Source: Consotaella salsifontis (GTDB lineage: Bacteria; Pseudomonadota; Alphaproteobacteria; Rhizobiales; Rhizobiaceae). Taken from it: a DNA stretch of 64,000 bases. Shown piece by piece: positions 56,437 through 64,000 of this stretch; the first letter of the stretch is position 1, and every line of letters starts with the position of its first letter. The notes under the pieces are model-generated. The model worked only from the letters and a program-made list of their open reading frames with translations, was not told the DNA's origin and searched no databases. The stretch is taken from contig NZ_FUXL01000003.1 of assembly GCF_900167365.1 (NCBI RefSeq), positions 248,001 through 312,000 on the forward strand, read 5' to 3'. The translations under genes and the position numbers were made by a program.

Positions 56437-57903
56437 ATGGTAGAAAGAGACCGAAACCTACAATTTCTCCCCCGAGCATTCATTGTTTTTGTAGTAATAT
56501 ACTTTGCAATGCTTACGCGGCCGTTGCTGACTATCGATGCTGAGACTGCCATCATCGAAGAGAATCCGTCCTTGTGGTTGCCCCAGGGCCGCTGGTTTGC
56601 GTATCTGATACAGAGATTCCTATTTCCCGATCCAGTTATACAATACTGGACGCTTGCCTTTTTCGGCCTCTGCGCAGCCACTGCGTTTTGGCTTCTGATC
56701 AAGGCTTGCGAATTGGGTGAGGGAAGATCGAGCTTGATTGGATTCGGTATATTTATCGGATTCCCGATCTGGTCATTGCTGTTGGAATTCCCTGCGAATA
56801 CACCGTCATCAGGTATAGCGTTAGTATTAATTGGTGCGGCGACTTATTCAATGTCGCGAAAAGACTGGGGTATGGGTGTCGATGGCCCAAATGTTCTGAG
56901 AACAATATCAGAGATAGTTCTGGTGACGCTTGCGATTGGCGCCTATCAGGCATTCTCTTTTATTTTTGTGACAGCGGTGCTTTGCTTGGCTTTCTTTCGA
57001 GAGCGATGGGTTCGCATCCTGGTGGACGGGGCGGGAGTTACCGTTGCGGCGTTGGTTGTGTATTTTTTGATAAATAGAATTTCTCTGCATATAAGTGGCA
57101 TGAATGAAGACTACATTAGTGGATTTTTAAATACAGATATAATTATAAGTCATCCAATTGTTGCTATCACGGAGACTATGCGGGTTGTAATATCTGTCTA
57201 CAGTGGTGCGCCGTTCATTTATGGTGTCGGGGTCTGGGGTGCGGCTGCTATTGTAGTCGTGGCGATGATCTCGGTGGTAGTGTCTCGCGAATTCCGGCGC
57301 ATTATGATACTAATCGCGACGCTTTTGAGCCCCTTCCCAATGGTCCTTCTTAATGGAGGCCTTTTGCCGCTTAGGATATTAATCGGCGTGCCAGTCGCAA
57401 TTTGGCTCTGCGCAACCATACTGCTCAACCATCGTAGCCGTTATGTCAGATGGTTCGGAACGGTAGTATCTGTAATTTTGATTCTCGAAAGCGTTTCGGC
57501 CGTAAGCCAATATGAGACGGAGCGTCATTTTATCGCTAAGCACGATCAGGAAATGGCGGGAATGATCTACGAACGGATTTCCGAGTTAACAGACCTAAGA
57601 AATATTCAAAAGGTTGATTTTTTTGGCCGTCTGGAGGTGCCCCGCTATTATGATGTCGCTCTAACATCGAGTGCGGACGGTAGCTTCTTTTCGTGGGATG
57701 GTGGAAATCCGTATAGGATAGTGCGATACATGAAGGTTCTTGGGTATACGAACATTAAATATTTGACAGATAGCAAACGGGCTGAGCTTAAGCCACTCTA
57801 CGCGGCTATGCCGTCTTGGCCGGCACAGGGCAGCGTCAAACTTCATGATGGCGTTGTTATGATTAAGCTCGGCGACGTTCCCGGCTATTACGGAGCTTTC
57901 TGA
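56437..57903 (+). CDS. GtrII-like membrane glucosyltransferase
   Basis: 488-aa polytopic membrane protein with about ten helices and a C-terminal soluble part. The segment DAETAIIEENPSLWLPQGRW early after the first helix and LLEFPANTPSSGIALVLIGAA resemble the GtrII family that glucosylates O-antigen from lipid-linked glucose. The gene is clearly AT-richer than all neighbours (ATA, TTA and AAT codons frequent), a sign of recent acquisition. GAGGG precedes ATG 56437. Family assignment is moderate. Confidence 0.65.
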   Translation: MVERDRNLQFLPRAFIVFVVIYFAMLTRPLLTIDAETAIIEENPSLWLPQGRWFAYLIQRFLFPDPVIQYWTLAFFGLCAATAFWLLIKACELGEGRSSLIGFGIFIGFPIWSLLLEFPANTPSSGIALVLIGAATYSMSRKDWGMGVDGPNVLRTISEIVLVTLAIGAYQAFSFIFVTAVLCLAFFRERWVRILVDGAGVTVAALVVYFLINRISLHISGMNEDYISGFLNTDIIISHPIVAITETMRVVISVYSGAPFIYGVGVWGAAAIVVVAMISVVVSREFRRIMILIATLLSPFPMVLLNGGLLPLRILIGVPVAIWLCATILLNHRSRYVRWFGTVVSVILILESVSAVSQYETERHFIAKHDQEMAGMIYERISELTDLRNIQKVDFFGRLEVPRYYDVALTSSADGSFFSWDGGNPYRIVRYMKVLGYTNIKYLTDSKRAELKPLYAAMPSWPAQGSVKLHDGVVMIKLGDVPGYYGAF

Positions 57904-58004
57904 CGCTTCAAGAATTGATCAGCGAGGAGAAGGTCCGAAACTCGGGATCGGGAAGAACAGGAAGGTGACGGCGCGTTGAACGGGGTTTTGGCTCTGCAAA
58001 GTCG

Positions 58005-58385
58005 TTATCTCCTGAGCACCGTCCGTGCGAGGATGAAGTTCAGCGCGGTGGTGAGGCACAGCGTGATGAGATAGGGGACCACCCGAGCCTGCATCGCGCG
58101 CGTCAGCCCGTCGACGACGACGATGCCGACGAGGAAAACTGCGATCGTCACGGCGCCGACGGCGAGGCGATCGCGCAGCTGGCGCCGTCCGCCGACGAAG
58201 ACCTTGTTCGGGTAGACCACGGCGACGAAGACGATGCCGACCGCCCAGGCCAGCGCATAGGACAAGGCCGGGGACAGCACGGTCAGCGCGGCGAAATAGA
58301 TGGCGGTGGTGATGGCGGTGTTGATGCCGCCGGCGATCAGGAAGCGGACGGCGTCCGGGCCGATCCGCCTAAGCCGAGGCAGCAT
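58005..58385 (-). CDS. GtrA-family membrane protein
   Basis: 126-aa protein with four helices (VRFLIAGGINTAITTAIYFA, YALAWAVGIVFVAVVY, LAVGAVTIAVFLVGIVVV, YLITLCLTTALNFILARTVL) of the GtrA family, thought to flip or position lipid-linked sugars. ATG at 58385 lies inside the end of the preceding gene (17-base overlap). Last gene of the operon aminotransferase-GT2-WxcM-GtrA; with the GT2 it resembles a GtrA/GtrB pair. Confidence 0.88.
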   Translation of the reverse strand: MLPRLRRIGPDAVRFLIAGGINTAITTAIYFAALTVLSPALSYALAWAVGIVFVAVVYPNKVFVGGRRQLRDRLAVGAVTIAVFLVGIVVVDGLTRAMQARVVPYLITLCLTTALNFILARTVLRR

Positions 58386-59313
58386 CCACGGCCTGCAGAA
58401 ACGAGGAATAGTCGCGGATGTAGTCGCCCGCGTCGTAGGGCAGCGAGGCGAAGACGAGCAGCGCCGTATCGGCGCGGAACTTGTACTGGATGCCCCACAC
58501 CATTGGCGGAATGTGCAAGCCGAGGCCGGGTTGGTCGAGGACCACCTCCTCGCGCACCCGGCCGTTGTCGACGACCACCGAAAGCTGGCCGTGCGCGGCG
58601 ATGAGGAACTGGTGGCAGGCGTGGTGCGCGTGCTCGCCGCGCACCTTGGCGGTCGGCACGTCGTAGACGATGAAGGATCGCTGCGGAACGAAGGGCAGAT
58701 TCTGTGCGAATTCCAGCGGCGCCAGTTCGCCCCTGAGATCGGCGAAATGGGGCAGGCGCCACAGGGCGCAGCCGGTGGCAAGCTCCGTGACGGTCTCGTC
58801 CGCCTTCAGTCCGCTTGCGCTGTGGCGCGCCGCGGCAGGGGGCGTCTCGGTCTGATAGCCGACGATCTCGGCCGGATTGCCGACGACGATGGCGTTCGGC
58901 GGCACGTCCTTGGTGACGACCGCGCCCGCCCCGACCATGGCGTTCCGGCCGATGGTCAGGCCCGGCAGAATGGTCGCGTTGGCGCCGATCGATGCGCCGT
59001 CCTCGCAGGTCGTGACGGAGAATTTCTCCGGGTACTTCTTCGAGCGCGGAAACCGGTCGTTGGTGAACGTCGCGTTCGGGCCGACGAAGACGTTGTCGCC
59101 GAGGCGCACGCCGTCCCAGAGCTGAACGCCGCACTTCACCGTGACGTTGTCGCCGACGACGACGTCGTTCTCGATGAAAACGCCGTCGCAGATGTTGCAG
59201 TTCGCGCCGAGCTTGGCGCCGGGCAGCACGTGGGCGAACGCCCAGATCCGGCTGCCGTCTCCGACGTCCTGCGTCTCGCAGATGCCGCGGTCGTGGACGA
59301 AGAATGAGGTCAT
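58369..59313 (-). CDS. Bifunctional WxcM-like protein: acyltransferase plus sugar 3,4-ketoisomerase
   Basis: 314-aa fusion. Residues 1-155 are a left-handed beta-helix N-acetyltransferase with hexapeptide repeats (VGDGSRIWAFAHVLPGAKLG, IGANATILPGLTIGRNAMVG) and the HAxxH-like start of such enzymes. Residues about 180-314 are a cupin FdtA/WxcM domain (LAPLEFAQNLPFVPQRSFIVYDV, GEHAHHACHQFLIAAHGQLSV). Together with the aminotransferase in this operon it can supply two of the steps for dTDP-3-acetamido-3,6-dideoxyhexose (Fuc3NAc/Qui3NAc type). Overlaps the GT2 stop by ATGA. Confidence 0.88.
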   Translation of the reverse strand: MTSFFVHDRGICETQDVGDGSRIWAFAHVLPGAKLGANCNICDGVFIENDVVVGDNVTVKCGVQLWDGVRLGDNVFVGPNATFTNDRFPRSKKYPEKFSVTTCEDGASIGANATILPGLTIGRNAMVGAGAVVTKDVPPNAIVVGNPAEIVGYQTETPPAAARHSASGLKADETVTELATGCALWRLPHFADLRGELAPLEFAQNLPFVPQRSFIVYDVPTAKVRGEHAHHACHQFLIAAHGQLSVVVDNGRVREEVVLDQPGLGLHIPPMVWGIQYKFRADTALLVFASLPYDAGDYIRDYSSFLQAVDAASA

Positions 59314-60242
59314 GAGGCCGGCCGTTCAACGATGTGGCTGATGATGCGCAGTGGGCGCCGCTTGGTGTTCTCCAGCGCGCGCCACAGATAGCACCCGAGA
59401 ATCCCCTGCACCAGGAAGCCGAGCGAGGCAAAGAGCGCCATGAGGACGACGAGTGTCGTGTAGCCGGGTTCGCGGACATAGCCCAGCGCCCAGCTCACCA
59501 CCGTGACGACGCCGACGAGGATGCTGAAGATCGTGCCCAGCGCGCCGAGCCAGAGCACGACCAGGATGGGCAGGTCGGAAAACGAGAAGATGCTGTCCAT
59601 CATGTAGCGGAAGCGCCGCGACAGGTTCCAGGCGCTGGTGCCGTGCTCTCGCGCGCGCCGCGCATAGCTGACGAAGCGCCGCCGGTAGCCAACCCAGAAG
59701 AGCTGGGCGACGAGCGAGCTGTTGCGCTCCTCGATCGACAGGATGCTGTCGACGACCTTGCGGTTGCAGCCGAAGATGTCGACGCCGCCCTTGGGGATCG
59801 CCGGGATAACGAAGCGGCGGTAGAACCCCCAGAAGACGTTCGACAGGAATTTGCGCACCGGCGGATCGGAGCGCGCCATGCGCTCGCCGAAGACGACGTC
59901 GGCCTCGTCAGCGCCAAGGATCGTGAAGAACTGCAGCACCAGCTCCGGCGGCTCCTGCAGGTCGGCCGCCATGGCCGCCACATACTCCCCGGAGGCTTTT
60001 TCCATGCCGGTGCGGATGGCGGCGAAGGCGCCGAAATTGCGGCTGTGGAAGACAACCTTGCAGGGAAACCGGCACTCCGCCTCGAGCAGCAGACGACCCG
60101 ATTCGTCGGGGCTGCCGTCGACGACGAACACCACCTCGAGATCCTGATCGAGATCCCGCCACAGTGTCTCGAGCGCCGCGATGAGAGTGGGAATGTTTTC
60201 GGCGTTCCGGTAGATTGGAACGACGAGAGATCGCGTCGTCAT
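59310..60242 (-). CDS. Family 2 glycosyltransferase, GtrB/DPM1-like with two C-terminal helices
   Basis: 310-aa membrane-attached glycosyltransferase. N-terminal GT-A fold: SLVVPIYRNAENIPTLIAAL, EVVFVVDGSPDESG, and the DxD-like MAADLQEPPEL; C-terminal helices ILVVLWLGALGTIFSILVGV and TLVVLMALFASLGFLVQGIL. Such enzymes load a sugar on undecaprenyl phosphate. ATG 60242 overlaps the aminotransferase stop (ATGA). The longer upstream frame belongs to the antisense of the previous gene. Confidence 0.92.
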   Translation of the reverse strand: MTTRSLVVPIYRNAENIPTLIAALETLWRDLDQDLEVVFVVDGSPDESGRLLLEAECRFPCKVVFHSRNFGAFAAIRTGMEKASGEYVAAMAADLQEPPELVLQFFTILGADEADVVFGERMARSDPPVRKFLSNVFWGFYRRFVIPAIPKGGVDIFGCNRKVVDSILSIEERNSSLVAQLFWVGYRRRFVSYARRAREHGTSAWNLSRRFRYMMDSIFSFSDLPILVVLWLGALGTIFSILVGVVTVVSWALGYVREPGYTTLVVLMALFASLGFLVQGILGCYLWRALENTKRRPLRIISHIVERPAS

Positions 60243-61369
60243 GCGGCGGGAAACTCCGCAAGGGCCGCGCCGATGTGATCCACCTCCTCGGCGCTCATGG
60301 CGATGAAGCAGGGCAGCGACAGCAGCTCGCCGACGCTGCGGCGCGAGACGGGAAGGCCATTCGGCGCCAGGCGGGAGGGCAGGGCCTGCCAGCCCTCCTG
60401 ATCGCAGTCGAGAATCGGATAATGAACGTCGGTGGCGATCCCGTGCTCTGCAAGGAAGGCCCGCAGCGCGTCGCGCCGGGAGCTCCGCACCACCGCCAGA
60501 TGGACCACCGAACCCGGCGCGCGCACGAGCGGGTGAACGTGGCTCGGGCACGCCGCGGCGAAGCGCGCCATCACTTCGGCGCGTTCGGCATTGAGTGCTT
60601 GAAGATTCGGCAGCAGCACGTCGAGCGTCGCCGCCTGAACCTCGTCCATGCGGGAATTCCGGCCGCCGGCGCTCGAAATGCGGTACTTCGCCGACCAGCC
60701 GTACTGCCGCAAGGCGCGCGCGGTATCGGCCAGCGCCTCGGACGAGGTCAGCACGGCACCGGCATCGCCGGCGGCGCCGAGATTTTTGGTCGGATAGAAG
60801 CTGAAGGCGGCGATGTCGCCGAGCGAGCCGACAGGGCGGCCCTTGCTCGTTGCACCATGCGCCTGCGCGCAGTCCTCGATGATCGCGACGTCCGACCGAC
60901 CGAGGCTCTCGAGCCGCTCGCGCAGCGCCGCGACATCCACCACGCCGCCGTACAGATGCGTAGCGACGATCGCCAGCGTCTCATCCGAGAGGCAGGAGAG
61001 GGCGCTGTCGATGTCGAGGAGTTGGCTCGCCTCCTCGATGTCGGCATAGACAGGCACCAGACCGGCGGCGCGAAGGGCCGTCGTGGTGTACCCGCCGGCA
61101 TTGGCGACGGTGATCACCTCGCGCCGGCCTGGCCGCGCCGAGGCGGCTGCCTTTAGCGCGATCTCCAGCGCGTCCGTGCCGTTGGCGACGGGAATGCAGT
61201 GGGCGACGCCGATGGCTGCGGCGAAGTTTCGGGCAAAGGACTCTGCCCGCTCGCCGTTGAGCCACCAGCCGCTGCGCAGGGTGGCGACGACCGCGGATTC
61301 GATCGCTGCCCCGTATCGCTCGTAAAGGCGACCGACATCGTTGAACGGCACGCGCCGACTAGTCTTCAT
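60239..61369 (-). CDS. DegT/DnrJ/EryC1/StrS-family sugar aminotransferase
   Basis: 376-aa PLP enzyme. The N-terminal VPFNDVGRLYERYGAAIESAV, IPVANGTDALEIALKA, DCAQAHGATSKGRPVGSLGDIAAFSFYPTKNLGAAGDAGAV with the PLP-binding Lys in PTKNLGA are diagnostic. In this operon it most resembles FdtB-like 3-aminotransferases acting on the WxcM ketoisomerase product. First gene; start taken at ATG 61369 rather than the GTG at 61390. Confidence 0.92.
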   Translation of the reverse strand: MKTSRRVPFNDVGRLYERYGAAIESAVVATLRSGWWLNGERAESFARNFAAAIGVAHCIPVANGTDALEIALKAAASARPGRREVITVANAGGYTTTALRAAGLVPVYADIEEASQLLDIDSALSCLSDETLAIVATHLYGGVVDVAALRERLESLGRSDVAIIEDCAQAHGATSKGRPVGSLGDIAAFSFYPTKNLGAAGDAGAVLTSSEALADTARALRQYGWSAKYRISSAGGRNSRMDEVQAATLDVLLPNLQALNAERAEVMARFAAACPSHVHPLVRAPGSVVHLAVVRSSRRDALRAFLAEHGIATDVHYPILDCDQEGWQALPSRLAPNGLPVSRRSVGELLSLPCFIAMSAEEVDHIGAALAEFPAA

Positions 61370-61792
61370 AATAGGGAAGCTCGCTATCACTGAATGGCGA
61401 CCGTAATAGTTTGATGCCCGCGGATGATCAAGCGTCCCCGGCGCAGGCCAGAGGTGTCGAACGCAGCAAGATCTTTTTGATCCGGCTTCGGTTCATGGTC
61501 CGGGATTTCCCCGATATGGCTTGCGATTGGAGGCCATTCATGTCACGGCTGCGGCGCGACAGGTAGTGGCGCTCCTCTCCGAGCGATGCAGATGCTCCTG
61601 CGCGGGCCCATGGGGTCGGTCCTGTGGTGTGGCTGCAACAGCATCTTGGCTTATTATATTCTATGCCACGTTGTATGCGACGCTCTCGCGTGCGTCACAG
61701 GTTTCTATGTTCTATGCGCGCTCTCGGTTCCAAGCGCGCGTTCCCGCGCGCGGCGCTAGGGAAGCGACCGATATTTCGAAGGGTAGACGGCA
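61370..61792. other. Divergent promoter region
   Basis: About 420 gene-free bases between the amino-sugar operon (minus) and the large glycosyltransferase gene (plus). The part around 61640-61710 is AT-rich and probably carries promoters, but I cannot assign boxes with confidence. Confidence 0.4.
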
Positions 61793-64000
61793 TTGGATAC
61801 GAGTTTGGGCGCTGAGGTCGAGACCAAGCTTCGGTATTATCTCGATACACCGCTGCCGGGGGTTATCGAGGTTGGCGAGGGCGCTGTGCTGCTCTTGCGC
61901 GGGTGGGCCTACTGTCCAGGCGTTGCCCTGCGCAGGCTGTCGTTCGTCTTCGCGGACCAGGTCGTAGAAGCAGAAGAACATTCGCAGGCGCGCGTCGACG
62001 TCTTCTTCAACCAGGAATCGGCGCTGGATCCGAGCGGCGACAGCTTTTTCAGCGGCTTCTGGGCGATGATTCCGGTCGAAATGGCGACGGCGAGGAAGAC
62101 CGAGCGCCTGATCATGCGGGCCGAGACCGCAGGCGGGGCCATTGTGGAGCAGGAGCTCGGCGAGATCGAGCTGACCAGTTCGTGCAATATCGAAAAGGCC
62201 GCAGTGACGTGGCCGTCACAGGGGGATCGGGTTGCCATCTGCATGGCGACCTACAATCCGCCTATCGACCTTTTCGAGCGCCAGATCGAAAGCCTCCGGC
62301 AGCAGACGCACGAGAATTGGGTGTGCATCGTCACCGACGATCAATCGCCGGCAGAAAAGTTTGAGGAGATCAAGCGGGTCCTCGGTAAGGACGAGCGGTT
62401 CGTCCTGTCACGCAATCCTGAGCGGCTAGGCTTCTACGGAAATTTCGCGCGCAGCATGTCGCTCGTGCCCGACGACGCCGAGTACGTCGCCCTCTGCGAT
62501 CAGGACGACAAGTGGGATGCGATCAAGCTCGAACGGTTGCTGCAGGCGTTCACGGACGATACGGCGCTCGTCTATTCGGATGCGCGTATCGTCGACGAGG
62601 CGGGAACCGTGCTCTCGTCGACGTTCTGGCATAACCGCCGCAACAATTATAAGGATCTGCCGACGCTGCTCGTCGCCAATACTATAACCGGCGCGGCCAG
62701 CATGTTCCGGGCTTCTTTGCTTGCGAAGATACTGCCCCTGCCGGAGCGGATCGGCGACGCCTACCACGACCACTGGATCGCTCTGGTGGCCTACGTGAAT
62801 GGCGGCATCGGCTATGTCGAGCAGCCTCTCTACGAATATGTCCAACACAGCGGAAACGTCATCGGGCACTACGACCATCGCTCCCTCGGATTGCTTTCGC
62901 ACTCCTACAAGGTTCTTCGGCTGATGCATCGGCCGCGACGGGCGCTGCACAGTTTTCGGTCGTCGTTAAGTAGTGGCTTGGCGAACTATCGCTATGTCAT
63001 TCGGACAGCCTATTTTTCCAGGTTGCTGCTGCTTCGGAACAAGGCGATGCCCGAAGGTATGCGCCGCCGCCTATTTAAATTCTCTCAGTACCATAGAAGA
63101 ACACGCCAGGCGCTGGCAGACAGGATCGAGTCGATCGTACGGCGCAGGCCGACGCTCAACGTAGACGGCCTGCTGCTGCATTCCTCGGTCAGCTATCGTG
63201 GCTACACGTTCTATCACCGGCTGCGTCGTCGACGTCTGGCTGCCATTCAGCGCCAACCGCTCTTGCAGCAGCCAGCGCTGGCGCCGGTGGAGACGACAGC
63301 CGTGAAATTGGCATCTGTGGCAACCACGGGGCGCGAGCCCGAAGCGGTAGAGCTTCCGGGGCTGCAGTGGATATTCCACAACCTCGAGCCGCTGAAAACC
63401 AAGGTGTCGGAGCGCTATCCGCGGCGGATCAACATGCTTCTGGGCATGATCGACTTCAAATATGTCTTCGGCGGCTATCTGGGAATGTTCAATCTCGCTC
63501 TGCGACTGGCACGCGAGGGGCATCAGGTTCGGATCGTTCTCCTGGAAAAGACGGATTTCCAGCCGGACAACTGGCGCCAGGAGATCAAGAACTATCCAGG
63601 CGTGACCACGCTCTTCGATGAGGTGGAGGTTATCTACCGCTACGACCGGTCGGAGCCGGTCGAGATGAATCCAGACGATGGCTTCGTCGTGACCAACGGC
63701 TGGGGCGCCCATGTGGCGCACGCGACGATGAAGGATCTCACGCGCGAACGCTTCCTTTATATGGTGCAGGAGTACGAGCCGTTCTTCCTGCCGATGAACA
63801 CGATCAGCGCGCTGTTCCTGCAGTCCTATCAGTTTCCGCAGTTCCAGCTCTTCTCGACGGCGATCCTGCGCGACTTTTTCAAGCAGGAGAAGTACGGCGT
63901 GTTCGCTCACCCCGAAGGAGCGGAGAATTCAGCGATTTTCTCCAATGCGGTGCTCGGTTTCGACCCGACCCGGGAGGATCTCATCCGCGACGAGCGTAAG
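61793..64000 (+). CDS. Large two-domain glycosyltransferase (GT2 plus WsaF-like), 3' end outside window
   Basis: Open frame of 736 codons from TTG 61793 to the window end with no stop. An in-frame TAG at 61784 and lack of an earlier ATG force this start; AAGGG lies 9 bases upstream. After a 120-residue lead, a GT-A domain begins RVAICMATYNPPIDLFERQI with VTDDQSP and the DxD-like ALCDQDDKWD. A second domain from about residue 540 (RRINMLLGMIDFKYVFGGYL, ALRLAREGHQVRIVLLEKTD) looks like the N-terminal half of WsaF/GT4 rhamnosyltransferases. Probably builds two linkages of the surface glycan. The end is cut off, so more domains may follow. Confidence 0.85.
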   Translation, partial: MDTSLGAEVETKLRYYLDTPLPGVIEVGEGAVLLLRGWAYCPGVALRRLSFVFADQVVEAEEHSQARVDVFFNQESALDPSGDSFFSGFWAMIPVEMATARKTERLIMRAETAGGAIVEQELGEIELTSSCNIEKAAVTWPSQGDRVAICMATYNPPIDLFERQIESLRQQTHENWVCIVTDDQSPAEKFEEIKRVLGKDERFVLSRNPERLGFYGNFARSMSLVPDDAEYVALCDQDDKWDAIKLERLLQAFTDDTALVYSDARIVDEAGTVLSSTFWHNRRNNYKDLPTLLVANTITGAASMFRASLLAKILPLPERIGDAYHDHWIALVAYVNGGIGYVEQPLYEYVQHSGNVIGHYDHRSLGLLSHSYKVLRLMHRPRRALHSFRSSLSSGLANYRYVIRTAYFSRLLLLRNKAMPEGMRRRLFKFSQYHRRTRQALADRIESIVRRRPTLNVDGLLLHSSVSYRGYTFYHRLRRRRLAAIQRQPLLQQPALAPVETTAVKLASVATTGREPEAVELPGLQWIFHNLEPLKTKVSERYPRRINMLLGMIDFKYVFGGYLGMFNLALRLAREGHQVRIVLLEKTDFQPDNWRQEIKNYPGVTTLFDEVEVIYRYDRSEPVEMNPDDGFVVTNGWGAHVAHATMKDLTRERFLYMVQEYEPFFLPMNTISALFLQSYQFPQFQLFSTAILRDFFKQEKYGVFAHPEGAENSAIFSNAVLGFDPTREDLIRDERK

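Overview
The window reads as chromosome of a high-GC alphaproteobacterium, most likely order Hyphomicrobiales (Rhizobiales). The evidence is the NikR/NikKMLQO nickel system, TRAP transport, Wzm/Wzt glycan export, alphaproteobacterial RTX proteins, a DUF2793 protein, DUF6665, and an initiator tRNA with an A-U pair at 29-41. The order is an inference from gene families; no rRNA is present.

Layout. (1) 3-3070: 3' end of a TorS-like hybrid kinase, a convergent TorR-like regulator and moaA. (2) 3350-7532: nickel uptake operon nikR-nikK-nikM-nikL-nikQ-nikO on the minus strand. (3) 7688-15515: aldo/keto reductase, CHASE histidine kinase, ABC exporter, a Met-rich HdeA-like protein, a cytochrome b561/molybdopterin oxidoreductase pair, and a DUF6665 protein. 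(4) 15660-21805: initiator tRNA, alanine dehydrogenase, a MacAB-type efflux pair and UDP-glucose dehydrogenase. (5) 22033-24577: tRNA-Gln followed by remnants of an integrase and an IS256 transposase, then a TetR regulator divergent from a saccharopine-dehydrogenase-like gene with two palindromic operators between them. (6) 24923-35475: a pectin/rhamnose locus. One arm (minus strand) has GH105 hydrolase, TRAP transporter and alpha/beta hydrolase; the other (plus strand) has rhamnulokinase, isomerase, aldolase and mutarotase, all strikingly like the Escherichia coli proteins; an AraC regulator lies between. (7) 36093-50048: a type I secretion island: LuxR regulator, 1874-aa RTX/beta-helix cargo, ABC exporter, membrane fusion protein and a second 780-aa class RTX cargo. 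(8) 50220-64000: IS630 remnant, then surface-polysaccharide genes: Wzm, Wzt, a methyltransferase with terminal repeats, a DUF2793 protein, a GtrII-like membrane protein, a four-gene amino-sugar/glycosyl-transfer operon, and a two-domain glycosyltransferase that runs off the window end.

How parts work together. In region 6 the TRAP system probably imports unsaturated rhamnogalacturonan fragments, GH105 cleaves them to rhamnose plus unsaturated galacturonate, and RhaM/RhaA/RhaB/RhaD carry rhamnose to DHAP and lactaldehyde. In region 7 the two cargo proteins lie either side of the transporter genes and end in almost the same six-unit, about 260-residue repeat cassette, the best candidate for a poorly described module in this window. 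The repeat resembles units found at the C-terminus of the polysaccharide-locus methyltransferase. No outer-membrane TolC-type channel is seen.
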